From positions 1-22,587 of the forward strand of contig CAMLHT010000028.1 of NCBI GenBank assembly GCA_946479895.1: DNA of 22,587 nucleotides, in the 5' to 3' direction. The stretch is from an uncultured Gemmatimonadota bacterium (lineage in GTDB: Bacteria; Gemmatimonadota; Gemmatimonadetes; Gemmatimonadales; Gemmatimonadaceae). Below are positions 15,278 to 21,738 of this stretch, piece after piece (position 1 is the stretch's first letter; each line of letters starts with the position of its first letter). The notes under the pieces were generated by a model. It did no database searches. It was not told where the DNA came from and was given only the letters and a program-made list of their open reading frames with translations. The position numbers and the translations under genes were made by a program.

Positions 15278-15343
15278 GTCATCCCGAGCGAAGCGAGGGA
15301 CCCGCTTTTTCGGAAGCAGATCCCTCGCGACGCTCGGGATGAC
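15278..15343. repeat. Palindromic repeat between ftsI and murE
   Basis: Arms 15278-15300 and 15321-15343 (GTCATCCCGAGCG-N2-GCGAGGGA) are 21/23 complementary around a 20-base loop. The arm resembles a REP-type palindrome ('CATCCCGAGCGAAGCGAGGG') that I recall as dispersed in many genomes. It starts 4 bases after the ftsI stop and ends 15 bases before the murE start. No T-tract follows, so it is more likely a mobile repeat or an mRNA stability/processing hairpin than a terminator. Confidence 0.82.
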
Positions 15344-15347
15344 AGGA

Positions 15348-17336
15348 TTACTGGACGATTCGAATCAGCGAACCCTGCCGCACGACGGATCCTGCGGCAG
15401 GAAACGTAGCGGCTGAAATGCGGCCGTTCGTCCTGCCGGAATATCCCACACGAAAGCCCGCACTGTGCAACGTCCGCACCGCGTCGCGCAGTGACATCCC
15501 TCGCACATCCGGCACCACGCGCGGCGCGGCGGCCGCGGGCCTGGCGACGGGACCGGCCGGCAGCGGCACCACGACAGGCTCCGCGACGGACGCCGTGTCT
15601 ACGGGAGGCGCCAGGGTCTCCCCCGCCTGCTCCGCCGCCGACGCCACCTCGAGCCGCGCTGGCCCTCGCGTCGCCGGCTCGGGCGCCTTCGCCGCCGCCA
15701 GCCGCCGGCGATCCAGGGCCGCGCGCGGCGAGGCGACGGCGGCCTCGATCACCGCTCGGGTCACCGGAGCCGCCGTCTTGCCGCCGTAGTACGACCCGTC
15801 GGGGTTCGAGATGCGCACCGCGATGACGTACTGCGGGTCGTCCGCCGGAAAGAACCCGACGAAGTTGGGATTGTAGAGTCCCGAGACGTAGCGGCCGTCC
15901 ACCATGCCCCGCGGCGTCCCGGTCTTTCCCGCCAGGATGTAGGTGTCGATGTCCGCCTCGGTCGCGGTGCCGCTCTTCACGACCTCCTTGAGCATCTCGC
16001 GCATTCCGGTCGCGACGTCCTCCGAGATCACCCGGCGGATGACCCGCGGCTCGTGGCGATAGCGCACCGCGCCATCCGGCGACCGCACCTCCTTCACCAG
16101 CGTCGGCTCGAGCAGCCGGCCGCCGTTGGCGAACACGGCATAGCCCACCGCGAGCTGGAGCGGCGTCACCGCCACCTCATATCCCATGGCCATCGACGCC
16201 GGCGACTGTTTTCCCCACACCGCCGGGATGCGCAGCGTCCCCGACGCCTCGGACGGGAACTCGATGCCCGTCGGTGTCCCGAATCCGAAGTCGCGCATCG
16301 TCTCGAACTGCTGCTGTGGCGTCAGCCGCTCCGCGAACTTCACGATGCCGATGTTGCTGGACATGCGGATGACCTCCGACAGCGGCACGCGGCCGAGGCG
16401 GTGGTCGTCGTGAATCGTCCGGCCGTTGATCTCGAAAACGCCGTCGCCGGTGTCCACCGAGTCCGTGGACTGCACCAGCCCGCGCTCGATCAGCCCCGCG
16501 GCGATGAAGGGCTTCATGGTCGAGCCGGGCTCGAAGGGCTCGGTGATGGCGGCGGTGGTGACCGCGGTGTCGCCGCGCCGGCTCGCCATCGCCCGGATCT
16601 CGCCGGTGAACGGATCGAGAATCACGATGTCGCCGCTCGTCGCGCCCATCTGGCTCACGGCATCGGCGAGCGCGTTCTCGGCGATCTCCTGGAGCTCCTG
16701 GTTGATCGTGAGCATCACCGAGTTGCCCTCGACCGGTGCAATGCCGGGCATCGTCGGCGACTCGAACGCGCGGCGGCTGGCTCCCTGCACCAGCGTCGCG
16801 ACGCCGGGCTTGCCCCGCAGCAGATGATCGAGCGCCAGCTCGATGCCGTCCGTCGGCCGCCCATCGACGCCAACCCGTCCGATGATCTGGCGCGCCGCCC
16901 GCGACGCCGAGTAAGCACGCTCGACGAACGGCGTCACGTGGACGCCCTTCAGGCCGAGCGCGCCCGCGACGTCCACCCGGAGATATGTCCCCGGGATCGT
17001 GACGTTGAGCAGGCGCGTGTCGCGGGTGCGGAGCACCACGGACTGTGGCACCTTCGCCCGGAGCAGGATCGACTCGAGCTTCGCCCGCTCGCGCACCTCG
17101 CGGGGCGTGATGTCGAGCTTCACCTTGTCGTTGTTCTGCGCCATCAGGCGCCCGCTCTCGTCGAGGATGCGGCCGCGGGGCGCCGGGATGTCCCGCTCGC
17201 GCGTCTGCTGCCGCTCGGCGCGCCGGGCCCAGGCGCCACCGTTCACGATCTGGACGCGGAAGGCCTGGACGACGATGGCGAGGAAGAACAGGCCCAGCGA
17301 GAGGTGCACCAGGCCGAGGCGACTTGGCTTCTTCAC
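15348..17336 (-). CDS. ftsI: Septal peptidoglycan transpeptidase FtsI (PBP2/PBP3 class B) with C-terminal PASTA domain
   Basis: This class B penicillin-binding protein cross-links septal peptidoglycan, acting with FtsW. The 662-residue protein has a short cytoplasmic tail, one membrane segment (about 8-30), the pedestal domain with RDIPAPRGRILDESG (48-62), and the transpeptidase domain: SxxK at S272-TM-K275, SSN at 326-328 and KTGT at 471-474. A proline/alanine-rich linker (about 545-605) leads to a PASTA-like domain (606-662, VVPDVRGMSLRDAVRTLHSA). The PASTA domain is common in Gram-positive and some diderm FtsI/SpoVD proteins. GTG 17336 overlaps the ftsL stop (GTGA). Confidence 0.95.
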   Translation of the reverse strand: MKKPSRLGLVHLSLGLFFLAIVVQAFRVQIVNGGAWARRAERQQTRERDIPAPRGRILDESGRLMAQNNDKVKLDITPREVRERAKLESILLRAKVPQSVVLRTRDTRLLNVTIPGTYLRVDVAGALGLKGVHVTPFVERAYSASRAARQIIGRVGVDGRPTDGIELALDHLLRGKPGVATLVQGASRRAFESPTMPGIAPVEGNSVMLTINQELQEIAENALADAVSQMGATSGDIVILDPFTGEIRAMASRRGDTAVTTAAITEPFEPGSTMKPFIAAGLIERGLVQSTDSVDTGDGVFEINGRTIHDDHRLGRVPLSEVIRMSSNIGIVKFAERLTPQQQFETMRDFGFGTPTGIEFPSEASGTLRIPAVWGKQSPASMAMGYEVAVTPLQLAVGYAVFANGGRLLEPTLVKEVRSPDGAVRYRHEPRVIRRVISEDVATGMREMLKEVVKSGTATEADIDTYILAGKTGTPRGMVDGRYVSGLYNPNFVGFFPADDPQYVIAVRISNPDGSYYGGKTAAPVTRAVIEAAVASPRAALDRRRLAAAKAPEPATRGPARLEVASAAEQAGETLAPPVDTASVAEPVVVPLPAGPVARPAAAAPRVVPDVRGMSLRDAVRTLHSAGFRVGYSGRTNGRISAATFPAAGSVVRQGSLIRIVQ

Positions 17337-17671
17337 GGAGACAGCGAGTCCCGGCCCGGCGCCAGCGGGCGGCGGGGAATGTCGATGACCTGATTGAGCT
17401 CGGGAAGCTTCATGCCGAGGCGAGACTGGGCGATTTCCATGATGTGCTTGCGATCCGAGGCGATCCGGATCGCGTCCTGCAGCTTCAGCTGCTCGGAGAC
17501 GAGCCCCTCCCGCTGCTGCTGCAGGCCGCGGATGTCGCTCGCCTGCCGGAGTCCGTAGACCCGACGCATGTTGACGCCTACGGCCAGCAGGACGAAACCG
17601 AGCAGGGCGAGCACGATCTTCGGCCCCCTCCGTCCTCCCCCCTCCGCCCTCCGCCCTACCTTTTTTGCCAT
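17333..17671 (-). CDS. ftsL: Cell division protein FtsL
   Basis: FtsL is a small bitopic divisome protein that pairs with FtsB/FtsQ and activates FtsWI. The predicted protein has 112 residues: a basic N-terminus (AKKVGRRAEGGGRRG), one membrane segment (about 18-34), a coiled-coil stretch rich in heptads (about 42-75, GLQQQREGLVSEQLKLQDAI) and the ending ASDRKHIMEIAQSRLGMKLP, matching the FtsL/DivIC pattern. The start at 17671 gives a normal length; the frame is open much further into rsmH, but that part is an arginine/proline-rich shadow. It overlaps the rsmH 3' end by 16 bases. Assignment rests on position and topology, as FtsL sequences are poorly conserved. Confidence 0.85.
   Translation of the reverse strand: MAKKVGRRAEGGGRRGPKIVLALLGFVLLAVGVNMRRVYGLRQASDIRGLQQQREGLVSEQLKLQDAIRIASDRKHIMEIAQSRLGMKLPELNQVIDIPRRPLAPGRDSLSP
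17624..17656 (-). other. G-rich tract with G-quadruplex potential at the rsmH/ftsL junction
   Basis: On the minus (mRNA-sense) strand, four runs of at least three G are spaced by 4, 4 and 8 bases, meeting the usual quadruplex pattern. The tract starts at the last base of rsmH, 15 bases inside ftsL, and encodes the AEGGGRRGP stretch. It could impede ribosomes or RNA polymerase, or simply reflect the codons of a basic glycine tail. Confidence 0.5.
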
Positions 17672-18588
17672 ACCCGGAGGCGGGCGCTGCGGGCGCGCGG
17701 GTTCCGCGAGGTTTCGTCGTCGGTCGCCACGATGGACTTCCGGGTCAGCGTCTCGCCGAGCGCCCGGCCGCGACAGGTGCACACGGGCTGCTTCGGCGGA
17801 CAGATGCAGTCCGTGCTCCAGTCGCGGAATGCGTGCTTCACGATGCGGTCTTCTCCGGAGTGGTAGGCGATGACGATCAGGCGACCGCCGGGGGCGAGAC
17901 GGTCCCGCAGCGCGGGGAGCGCGTCGGCGAGGCCGGTCAGCTCGCCGTTCACGGCGATGCGGACCGCCTGAAATATGCGCGCGAAATCGGCGGGACCGGA
18001 CCGCGGGCCGAGCACGGCGCGGATGGCTCCCACCAGGTCGTCGCTCGTGACGAACGGGCGCGTGTCGCGCCGGCGGACGATCTCCTTCGCCATCCGGTGC
18101 GCCTTCGGCTCGTCCGCGTACTCCTTCAGGGCGGCCGCGATTTCCCGCTCGTCGGCATCGTTCAGCCACCCGGCGGCATCCTCCGCGGCATCGGGGTCCA
18201 TCCGCATGTCCAGCGGCGCGCCTTCCCGGAAGGTGAACCCGCGATCCTCGGCGTCGAGCTGGCGGGAGGACACCCCGAGGTCGAGGAGGATGGCGTCGAA
18301 CTTCTCGTCGCCAAGCTGCGCGAGGGTCTCCACGTCGGCGTAGTTGCCGCGAACGAACCGGAAGCGGCCTTCCCTTTCATAGGGCGCCAGGCGCTCCCGG
18401 GCGGCCTCGATCGCCCGCGGGTCGCGGTCGATGCCGACGACCTCCCGGACGCCATGCTCGAGCATCGCCAGCGTGTGCCCCCCGCCGCCGAGGGTCCCGT
18501 CGACGGCCGTCCGTGCGTCGCCGACGAAGGAAAGAACCTCGCCAGCGAGCACAGGCGCGTGATATGCGCTAGACCAGGACGTGCCCAT
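17656..18588 (-). CDS. rsmH: 16S rRNA (cytosine(1402)-N(4))-methyltransferase RsmH (MraW)
   Basis: RsmH methylates N4 of C1402 in the decoding centre of 16S rRNA using S-adenosylmethionine; it is usually the first or second gene of dcw clusters. The 310-residue protein has the N-terminal YHAPVLAGEVL, the SAM-binding GTLGGGGHT (31-39), VGIDRDPRAI, AILLDLGVSSRQLD, the insertion domain with RGFTFREGAPLDMRMD, FQAVRIAVNGEL and IAYHSGEDRIVKHAFR (usually FHSLEDR), with a cysteine-bearing DCICPPKQPVC near the C-terminus. The ATG at 18588 has no clear Shine-Dalgarno sequence. mraZ is missing upstream; instead a divergent lipid kinase gene overlaps the start codon. Confidence 0.95.
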   Translation of the reverse strand: MGTSWSSAYHAPVLAGEVLSFVGDARTAVDGTLGGGGHTLAMLEHGVREVVGIDRDPRAIEAARERLAPYEREGRFRFVRGNYADVETLAQLGDEKFDAILLDLGVSSRQLDAEDRGFTFREGAPLDMRMDPDAAEDAAGWLNDADEREIAAALKEYADEPKAHRMAKEIVRRRDTRPFVTSDDLVGAIRAVLGPRSGPADFARIFQAVRIAVNGELTGLADALPALRDRLAPGGRLIVIAYHSGEDRIVKHAFRDWSTDCICPPKQPVCTCRGRALGETLTRKSIVATDDETSRNPRARSARLRVWQKR

Positions 18589-19486
18589 ACGCCATCAGAA
18601 TCCGAAACACATCGTGATCATCGTCCACGGGGCGCGTGCCGCCCGCGCGGACTTCCTGCATCTCATCGGCTGGGTTCGGGAGAAAGGACATCTGGTCGAA
18701 GTTAAGCTGACGGGGGCCGCCGGGGATGCCACAGAGCATGCCGGCGAGGCCGCCGTCCGCGGCGTCGACGTGGTGGTTGCCGCCGGCGGCGACGGGACCG
18801 TCAACGAGGTCGTGAATGGCCTCGATGGGTATGACGTTCCCCTCGGCATCATCCCGCTCGGGACAGCCAACGACTTCGCCCGGCAGGTGGGCATCCCCGC
18901 CGACGCCGATCACGCGATGGACGTGGTCCTCCAGCGGCCCCCACGGCGCTTCGACACGGCGTCGCTGAACGGGCGCCGGTTCCTGAACGTCTCGACCGGC
19001 GGCGTGGGGGCCGAAGCGACCGCGGAGACCCCGGCGAGCGCCAAGGAGACGCTCGGGCCTCTCGCGTATGCGGTGAGCGGCATGCGGAAGCTCGCCGACT
19101 TCAAGCCGTACAGCGCGAAGTTCGTGAGCGATGACTTCAGCTTCGAGGGGGAGTTCCTGATGTTCGCGGTGGGCCTCACGAAGTCCACCGGTGGCGGGAC
19201 GATGGTGACCCCGATGGCGTCGGCAACGGACGGGCTCCTCGACCTGTGCATCGTCGAGGCGATGAGCCGTCGGGAATTCGCGGCGACGGCGCTCAAGGTG
19301 AAGCGCGGCGAGCACGTCGGGCACCCGGGAGTGCACTACAAGCAGCTGCGGAACGTGACCATCGACGCGCCGGAAGAGCTGAGCGTGAACGTGGATGGCG
19401 AGAACTCGGTCGGGCGTCGCTTTACGTACCGCGCGCGCCCGCGCGACTTGTGGGTTCACGTGGCGCACCTGCCGGGCGAGGGCTGA
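18581..19486 (+). CDS. YegS/DagK-type diacylglycerol (lipid) kinase
   Basis: Members of this family phosphorylate diacylglycerol, sphingoid bases or similar lipids with ATP. The 301-residue protein has the catalytic GGDGTVNEVVNGL (69-81), PLGTANDFAR (92-101), the STGGVGAEAT loop, GTMVTPMASATDGLLDL and a C-terminal VNVDGE, the last resembling the family's conserved DGE. This places it firmly in the family; the exact lipid is not deducible. GTG 18581 is the first possible start after an in-frame stop and overlaps the rsmH start by 8 bases head to head. It has only an AGGAC directly against it. A GTG at 18614 is an alternative that would remove the overlap but shorten the first beta strand. Confidence 0.9.
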   Translation: MPIRHQNPKHIVIIVHGARAARADFLHLIGWVREKGHLVEVKLTGAAGDATEHAGEAAVRGVDVVVAAGGDGTVNEVVNGLDGYDVPLGIIPLGTANDFARQVGIPADADHAMDVVLQRPPRRFDTASLNGRRFLNVSTGGVGAEATAETPASAKETLGPLAYAVSGMRKLADFKPYSAKFVSDDFSFEGEFLMFAVGLTKSTGGGTMVTPMASATDGLLDLCIVEAMSRREFAATALKVKRGEHVGHPGVHYKQLRNVTIDAPEELSVNVDGENSVGRRFTYRARPRDLWVHVAHLPGEG

Positions 19487-19503
19487 CGGAGCGGAGGAAA
19501 AAA

Positions 19504-19535
19504 AAGACGCCCGCCGCTTTCGCGACGGGCGTCTT
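19504..19535 (-). terminator. Rho-independent terminator between convergent genes
   Basis: A perfect 10-bp stem AAGACGCCCG / CGGGCGTCTT (19504-19513 and 19526-19535) encloses a 12-base loop. On the minus strand it is followed by eight T (complement of 19498-19505), so it is a strong terminator for the TPR protein gene ending at 19553. On the plus strand the stem lies 17 bases after the lipid kinase stop but lacks a T-tract, so it may serve that gene weakly. Confidence 0.9.
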
Positions 19536-19552
19536 CGTGCTCTGGAACCGTG

Positions 19553-21313
19553 CTACTTACACTTGAGCTGTGCCTTCGTCCCTTCGATGAAGGGCTTGAG
19601 CTGGCCTGCGGCGTTGATGATCGCGCCCGCCTGCTGCGGATTGAACCGGCCGCCCTGCATCATGTTGAGATCCACGGCCAGCACCATGTCGGAGGCCGTC
19701 TTCAGCTCGGCGCACGCCGCCGGGATGTTCTTGGCCTTGTTCGCCAGGTCGCTCACGCGGCTCGCCGCGTTCGCCGCGAGGTTGTACGCCGCGAACGACA
19801 TGTAGAACTTGGTGGCCGCCTGCGGGACGATCGAGTCGACCGACGCCGACAGCTTGTACACCTCGTTCCAGTTGGCGCGGGCGACGTCGGGCGTGGCGCC
19901 CGTGTCGGCCTGCGCCTTCGACATCGACGGGCCGATCAGCGCCAGGAGGCCCTGACCGATGGAATTCTTCGTCGTCGAATCGGGGCTGCTCGCGAGCGCC
20001 TGCCGGGCGAACGCCACCGCGCTGTCGGGCTGATTGAGCTGCGTGTACAGCACGACGACCGTGGCATACCCCTGGTCGGCCTTCGGGTCGACGGCGATCA
20101 CCTTCTTCGCCGCGTCGAGCGCCTGCTGGAGCTGACCCTGCTTGCGAAGCTCCTGCGTGTAGGCCTGGAGCAGGAACACGTTCCGCGGGAACTTCTGCGT
20201 CGCGCGCGCCAGGAACTGGAGCGCGAGCTGCGGCTGGCTGTCGCTGTACGCGGCGCCGACCTGTCGGCGGAAGTAGATCGTGTCGGCCCTCGCCGTGTCG
20301 AACTTGACCATCTCCTCGCCGGCGGCGATGGCGCGCTTCCACTGCTGGAGCGCCTGGAGGAGCTTCCACTGCGTCTCGATGACGTTCGGGTCGCCCGGGT
20401 TGTTCTTCATCTGGTCCTCGACGATGATCAGCGCCTTGTCGGGGGCGCCGGCAGCGGCGAGGAAGTCGATGATGCCCGCCGTGGTCGGCGAGGCCGGGTT
20501 GAGCGCGTACAGCTTCATGCTCGTCTCGATCGCCTTCGCCGTGTCACCCCGGGCGCGATAGGCGTCCACGAGCGTCACGAGCGCGATCTCGTTCTCCGGA
20601 TCGATCGTCATGAGCTCGTTCGCGACGCGCATGACCGAGTCGAGCGGGAACTTCTTCTGCTCGTAGTACTTGTTGTACGCCGTCAGCAGGCACGCGCGCG
20701 GCAGGACGCCCTGGGCGTATTCCTTCAGCGCCGCGTTGGCCGCGGTGATCGCCGCGTCGAACTGGTTGTTGATGAGCGCGTTGCGGCACGTGTCGTACTC
20801 GTCCAGCTCCTTCCGGACCTGCGCGTACAGCTCGGCCACCTTGCGGCCCGCCGACTCGGCGCTCTTCTCGACCACGACCGGAAGCACTTCGGCCGCGCTC
20901 GTATTGTTCAGCCAGTACACCTTGGCGCGAACCTCGACGCCCTCGGCCGTCCGCTTCGCCGTGCCTTCCATCGACTCGTCGGCACCCATGCCCTTCCCGA
21001 GGTCGCGCAGGTCAGTCGTCGTGATCGCCGAGTCCGCGGGATAGCCCGAGCCCGTCAGCGATGTATTGATCTCTTCCTGCTTGACGATCCGGAGCTGGCC
21101 GGGACGCGGCGGGAACGGGAAATAACGAAGCATCCGCTGCCGGATGGCCTCGGCTACCTCGATGCCAAGCTTCGGCTCGCCGGGCGACTTGAAAGTCACG
21201 GCCAGGAAGACCGGGCTTCTCGCGGCCTGACGTTGCGCCATTGCCGTCGTCGGCGCGAAAACCACCGCGAGGAGTCCTGCAGTCGTGATCGCTTGGCGTA
21301 GGATTTTGTTCAC
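19553..21313 (-). CDS. Large exported tetratricopeptide-repeat protein
   Basis: The 586-residue protein begins with a Sec signal peptide (MNKILRQAITTAGLLAVVFA, cleavage likely after TTAMA). It is followed by a domain of about 140 residues with a beta-rich look (SPVFLAVTFKSPGEPKLG and GVEVRAKVYWLN), reminiscent of FlgO/TolB N-terminal-like or GUN4-type 'functional' domains of exported TPR proteins. Then comes an alpha-helical array of several TPRs (for example YPADS.., DPENEIALVTLVDAYRARG, NPASPTTAGIIDFLAAAG, DPKADQGYATVVVLYTQLN). Two cysteine-bearing stretches occur, near residues 185-210 and at the C-terminus, which ends LKCK. It probably acts as a periplasmic protein-protein scaffold; no specific partner is visible. 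The GTG start has GGAGGG 8 bases upstream. Confidence 0.85.
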   Translation of the reverse strand: MNKILRQAITTAGLLAVVFAPTTAMAQRQAARSPVFLAVTFKSPGEPKLGIEVAEAIRQRMLRYFPFPPRPGQLRIVKQEEINTSLTGSGYPADSAITTTDLRDLGKGMGADESMEGTAKRTAEGVEVRAKVYWLNNTSAAEVLPVVVEKSAESAGRKVAELYAQVRKELDEYDTCRNALINNQFDAAITAANAALKEYAQGVLPRACLLTAYNKYYEQKKFPLDSVMRVANELMTIDPENEIALVTLVDAYRARGDTAKAIETSMKLYALNPASPTTAGIIDFLAAAGAPDKALIIVEDQMKNNPGDPNVIETQWKLLQALQQWKRAIAAGEEMVKFDTARADTIYFRRQVGAAYSDSQPQLALQFLARATQKFPRNVFLLQAYTQELRKQGQLQQALDAAKKVIAVDPKADQGYATVVVLYTQLNQPDSAVAFARQALASSPDSTTKNSIGQGLLALIGPSMSKAQADTGATPDVARANWNEVYKLSASVDSIVPQAATKFYMSFAAYNLAANAASRVSDLANKAKNIPAACAELKTASDMVLAVDLNMMQGGRFNPQQAGAIINAAGQLKPFIEGTKAQLKCK

Positions 21314-21321
21314 CGGCGTAA

Positions 21322-21327
21322 CCCTCC
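21322..21327 (-). promoter_or_regulatory. Strong Shine-Dalgarno site fixing the TPR gene start
   Basis: GGAGGG stands 8 bases before the GTG at 21313, an ideal spacing. It supports the GTG as start even though it is not ATG, and the signal peptide begins exactly there. Confidence 0.85.
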
Positions 21328-21385
21328 AAAACAGTTATCTGGAAATACCCGTTACCGACTTTCGAGTTCTCGATTGCCCTACCAG

Positions 21386-21459
21386 TGGGCGAAGAGGGAC
21401 TCGAACCCCCGACATCCTGCGTGTAAGGCAGGCGCTCTAACCAACTGAGCTATTCGCCC
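21386..21459 (-). tRNA. tRNA-Val (anticodon UAC)
   Basis: The minus strand folds into a complete cloverleaf of 74 bases: acceptor GGGCGAA/TTCGCCC with discriminator A, D-arm GCTC...GAGC, anticodon stem CCTGC/GCAGG with loop CTTACAC (anticodon TAC), a 5-base variable loop and a T-arm with TTCGAGT. CCA is not encoded. It reads valine codons GUA and probably GUG/GUU. It lies 20 bases after the small membrane protein gene and may be cotranscribed from the promoter at 21658-21686. Confidence 0.97.
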
Positions 21460-21479
21460 CGGCTATCCGAGCGCCGTCC

Positions 21480-21647
21480 CTACTTGAGAATCGCGATCGG
21501 TACCAACACGCAATAACCGATCACGAGGAGAATTGGAGCGATGGTCTCGCCGCCACGGGCGAGGTCCGCGAAGCCCAGCAGGAGGGCTGCTGCCGCGAGC
21601 CCCCACCAGAGCCATGTTTTCTTGGTCGTGCTCGCTGAATCAGACAT
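21480..21647 (-). CDS. Small two-helix membrane protein of unknown function
   Basis: This 55-residue protein has a short polar N-terminus (MSDSASTTKK), a hydrophobic helix (about 11-28), a short charged turn (RGGE at 31-34) and a second hydrophobic helix (about 35-53) ending in LK. I do not recognise the family with certainty. The start at 21647 is preferred to an in-frame upstream codon at 21686 because the latter lies inside the -35 box. There is no Shine-Dalgarno sequence; the promoter at 21658-21686 predicts a leader of only about 4 bases, so the message is probably leaderless. Confidence 0.7.
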   Translation of the reverse strand: MSDSASTTKKTWLWWGLAAAALLLGFADLARGGETIAPILLVIGYCVLVPIAILK

Positions 21648-21657
21648 TAGGGGCACA

Positions 21658-21686
21658 AGTGTAGAGTTGGCCCAAAACCGTGTCAA
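21658..21686 (-). promoter_or_regulatory. Strong sigma70-type promoter for the small membrane protein and tRNA-Val
   Basis: A perfect -35 box TTGACA (21681-21686), a 17-base spacer and TACACT (21658-21663, 4/6 to the -10 consensus) stand on the minus strand. Transcription should begin near 21651, about 4 bases before the ATG of the 55-residue gene, and could continue into tRNA-Val. Confidence 0.8.
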
Positions 21687-21738
21687 GCAACGTAACCACG
21701 CGCAGTTACGCAGGTATTAGCGCAAGATTACGTCCAGA

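Noticed and set aside
18550..18580. Weak plus-strand promoter-like pair (TCGCCA, TATGCG) before the lipid kinase gene
   Set aside because: The -10 matches only 3/6 and the spacer is 18; it is not distinguishable from chance in this sequence.
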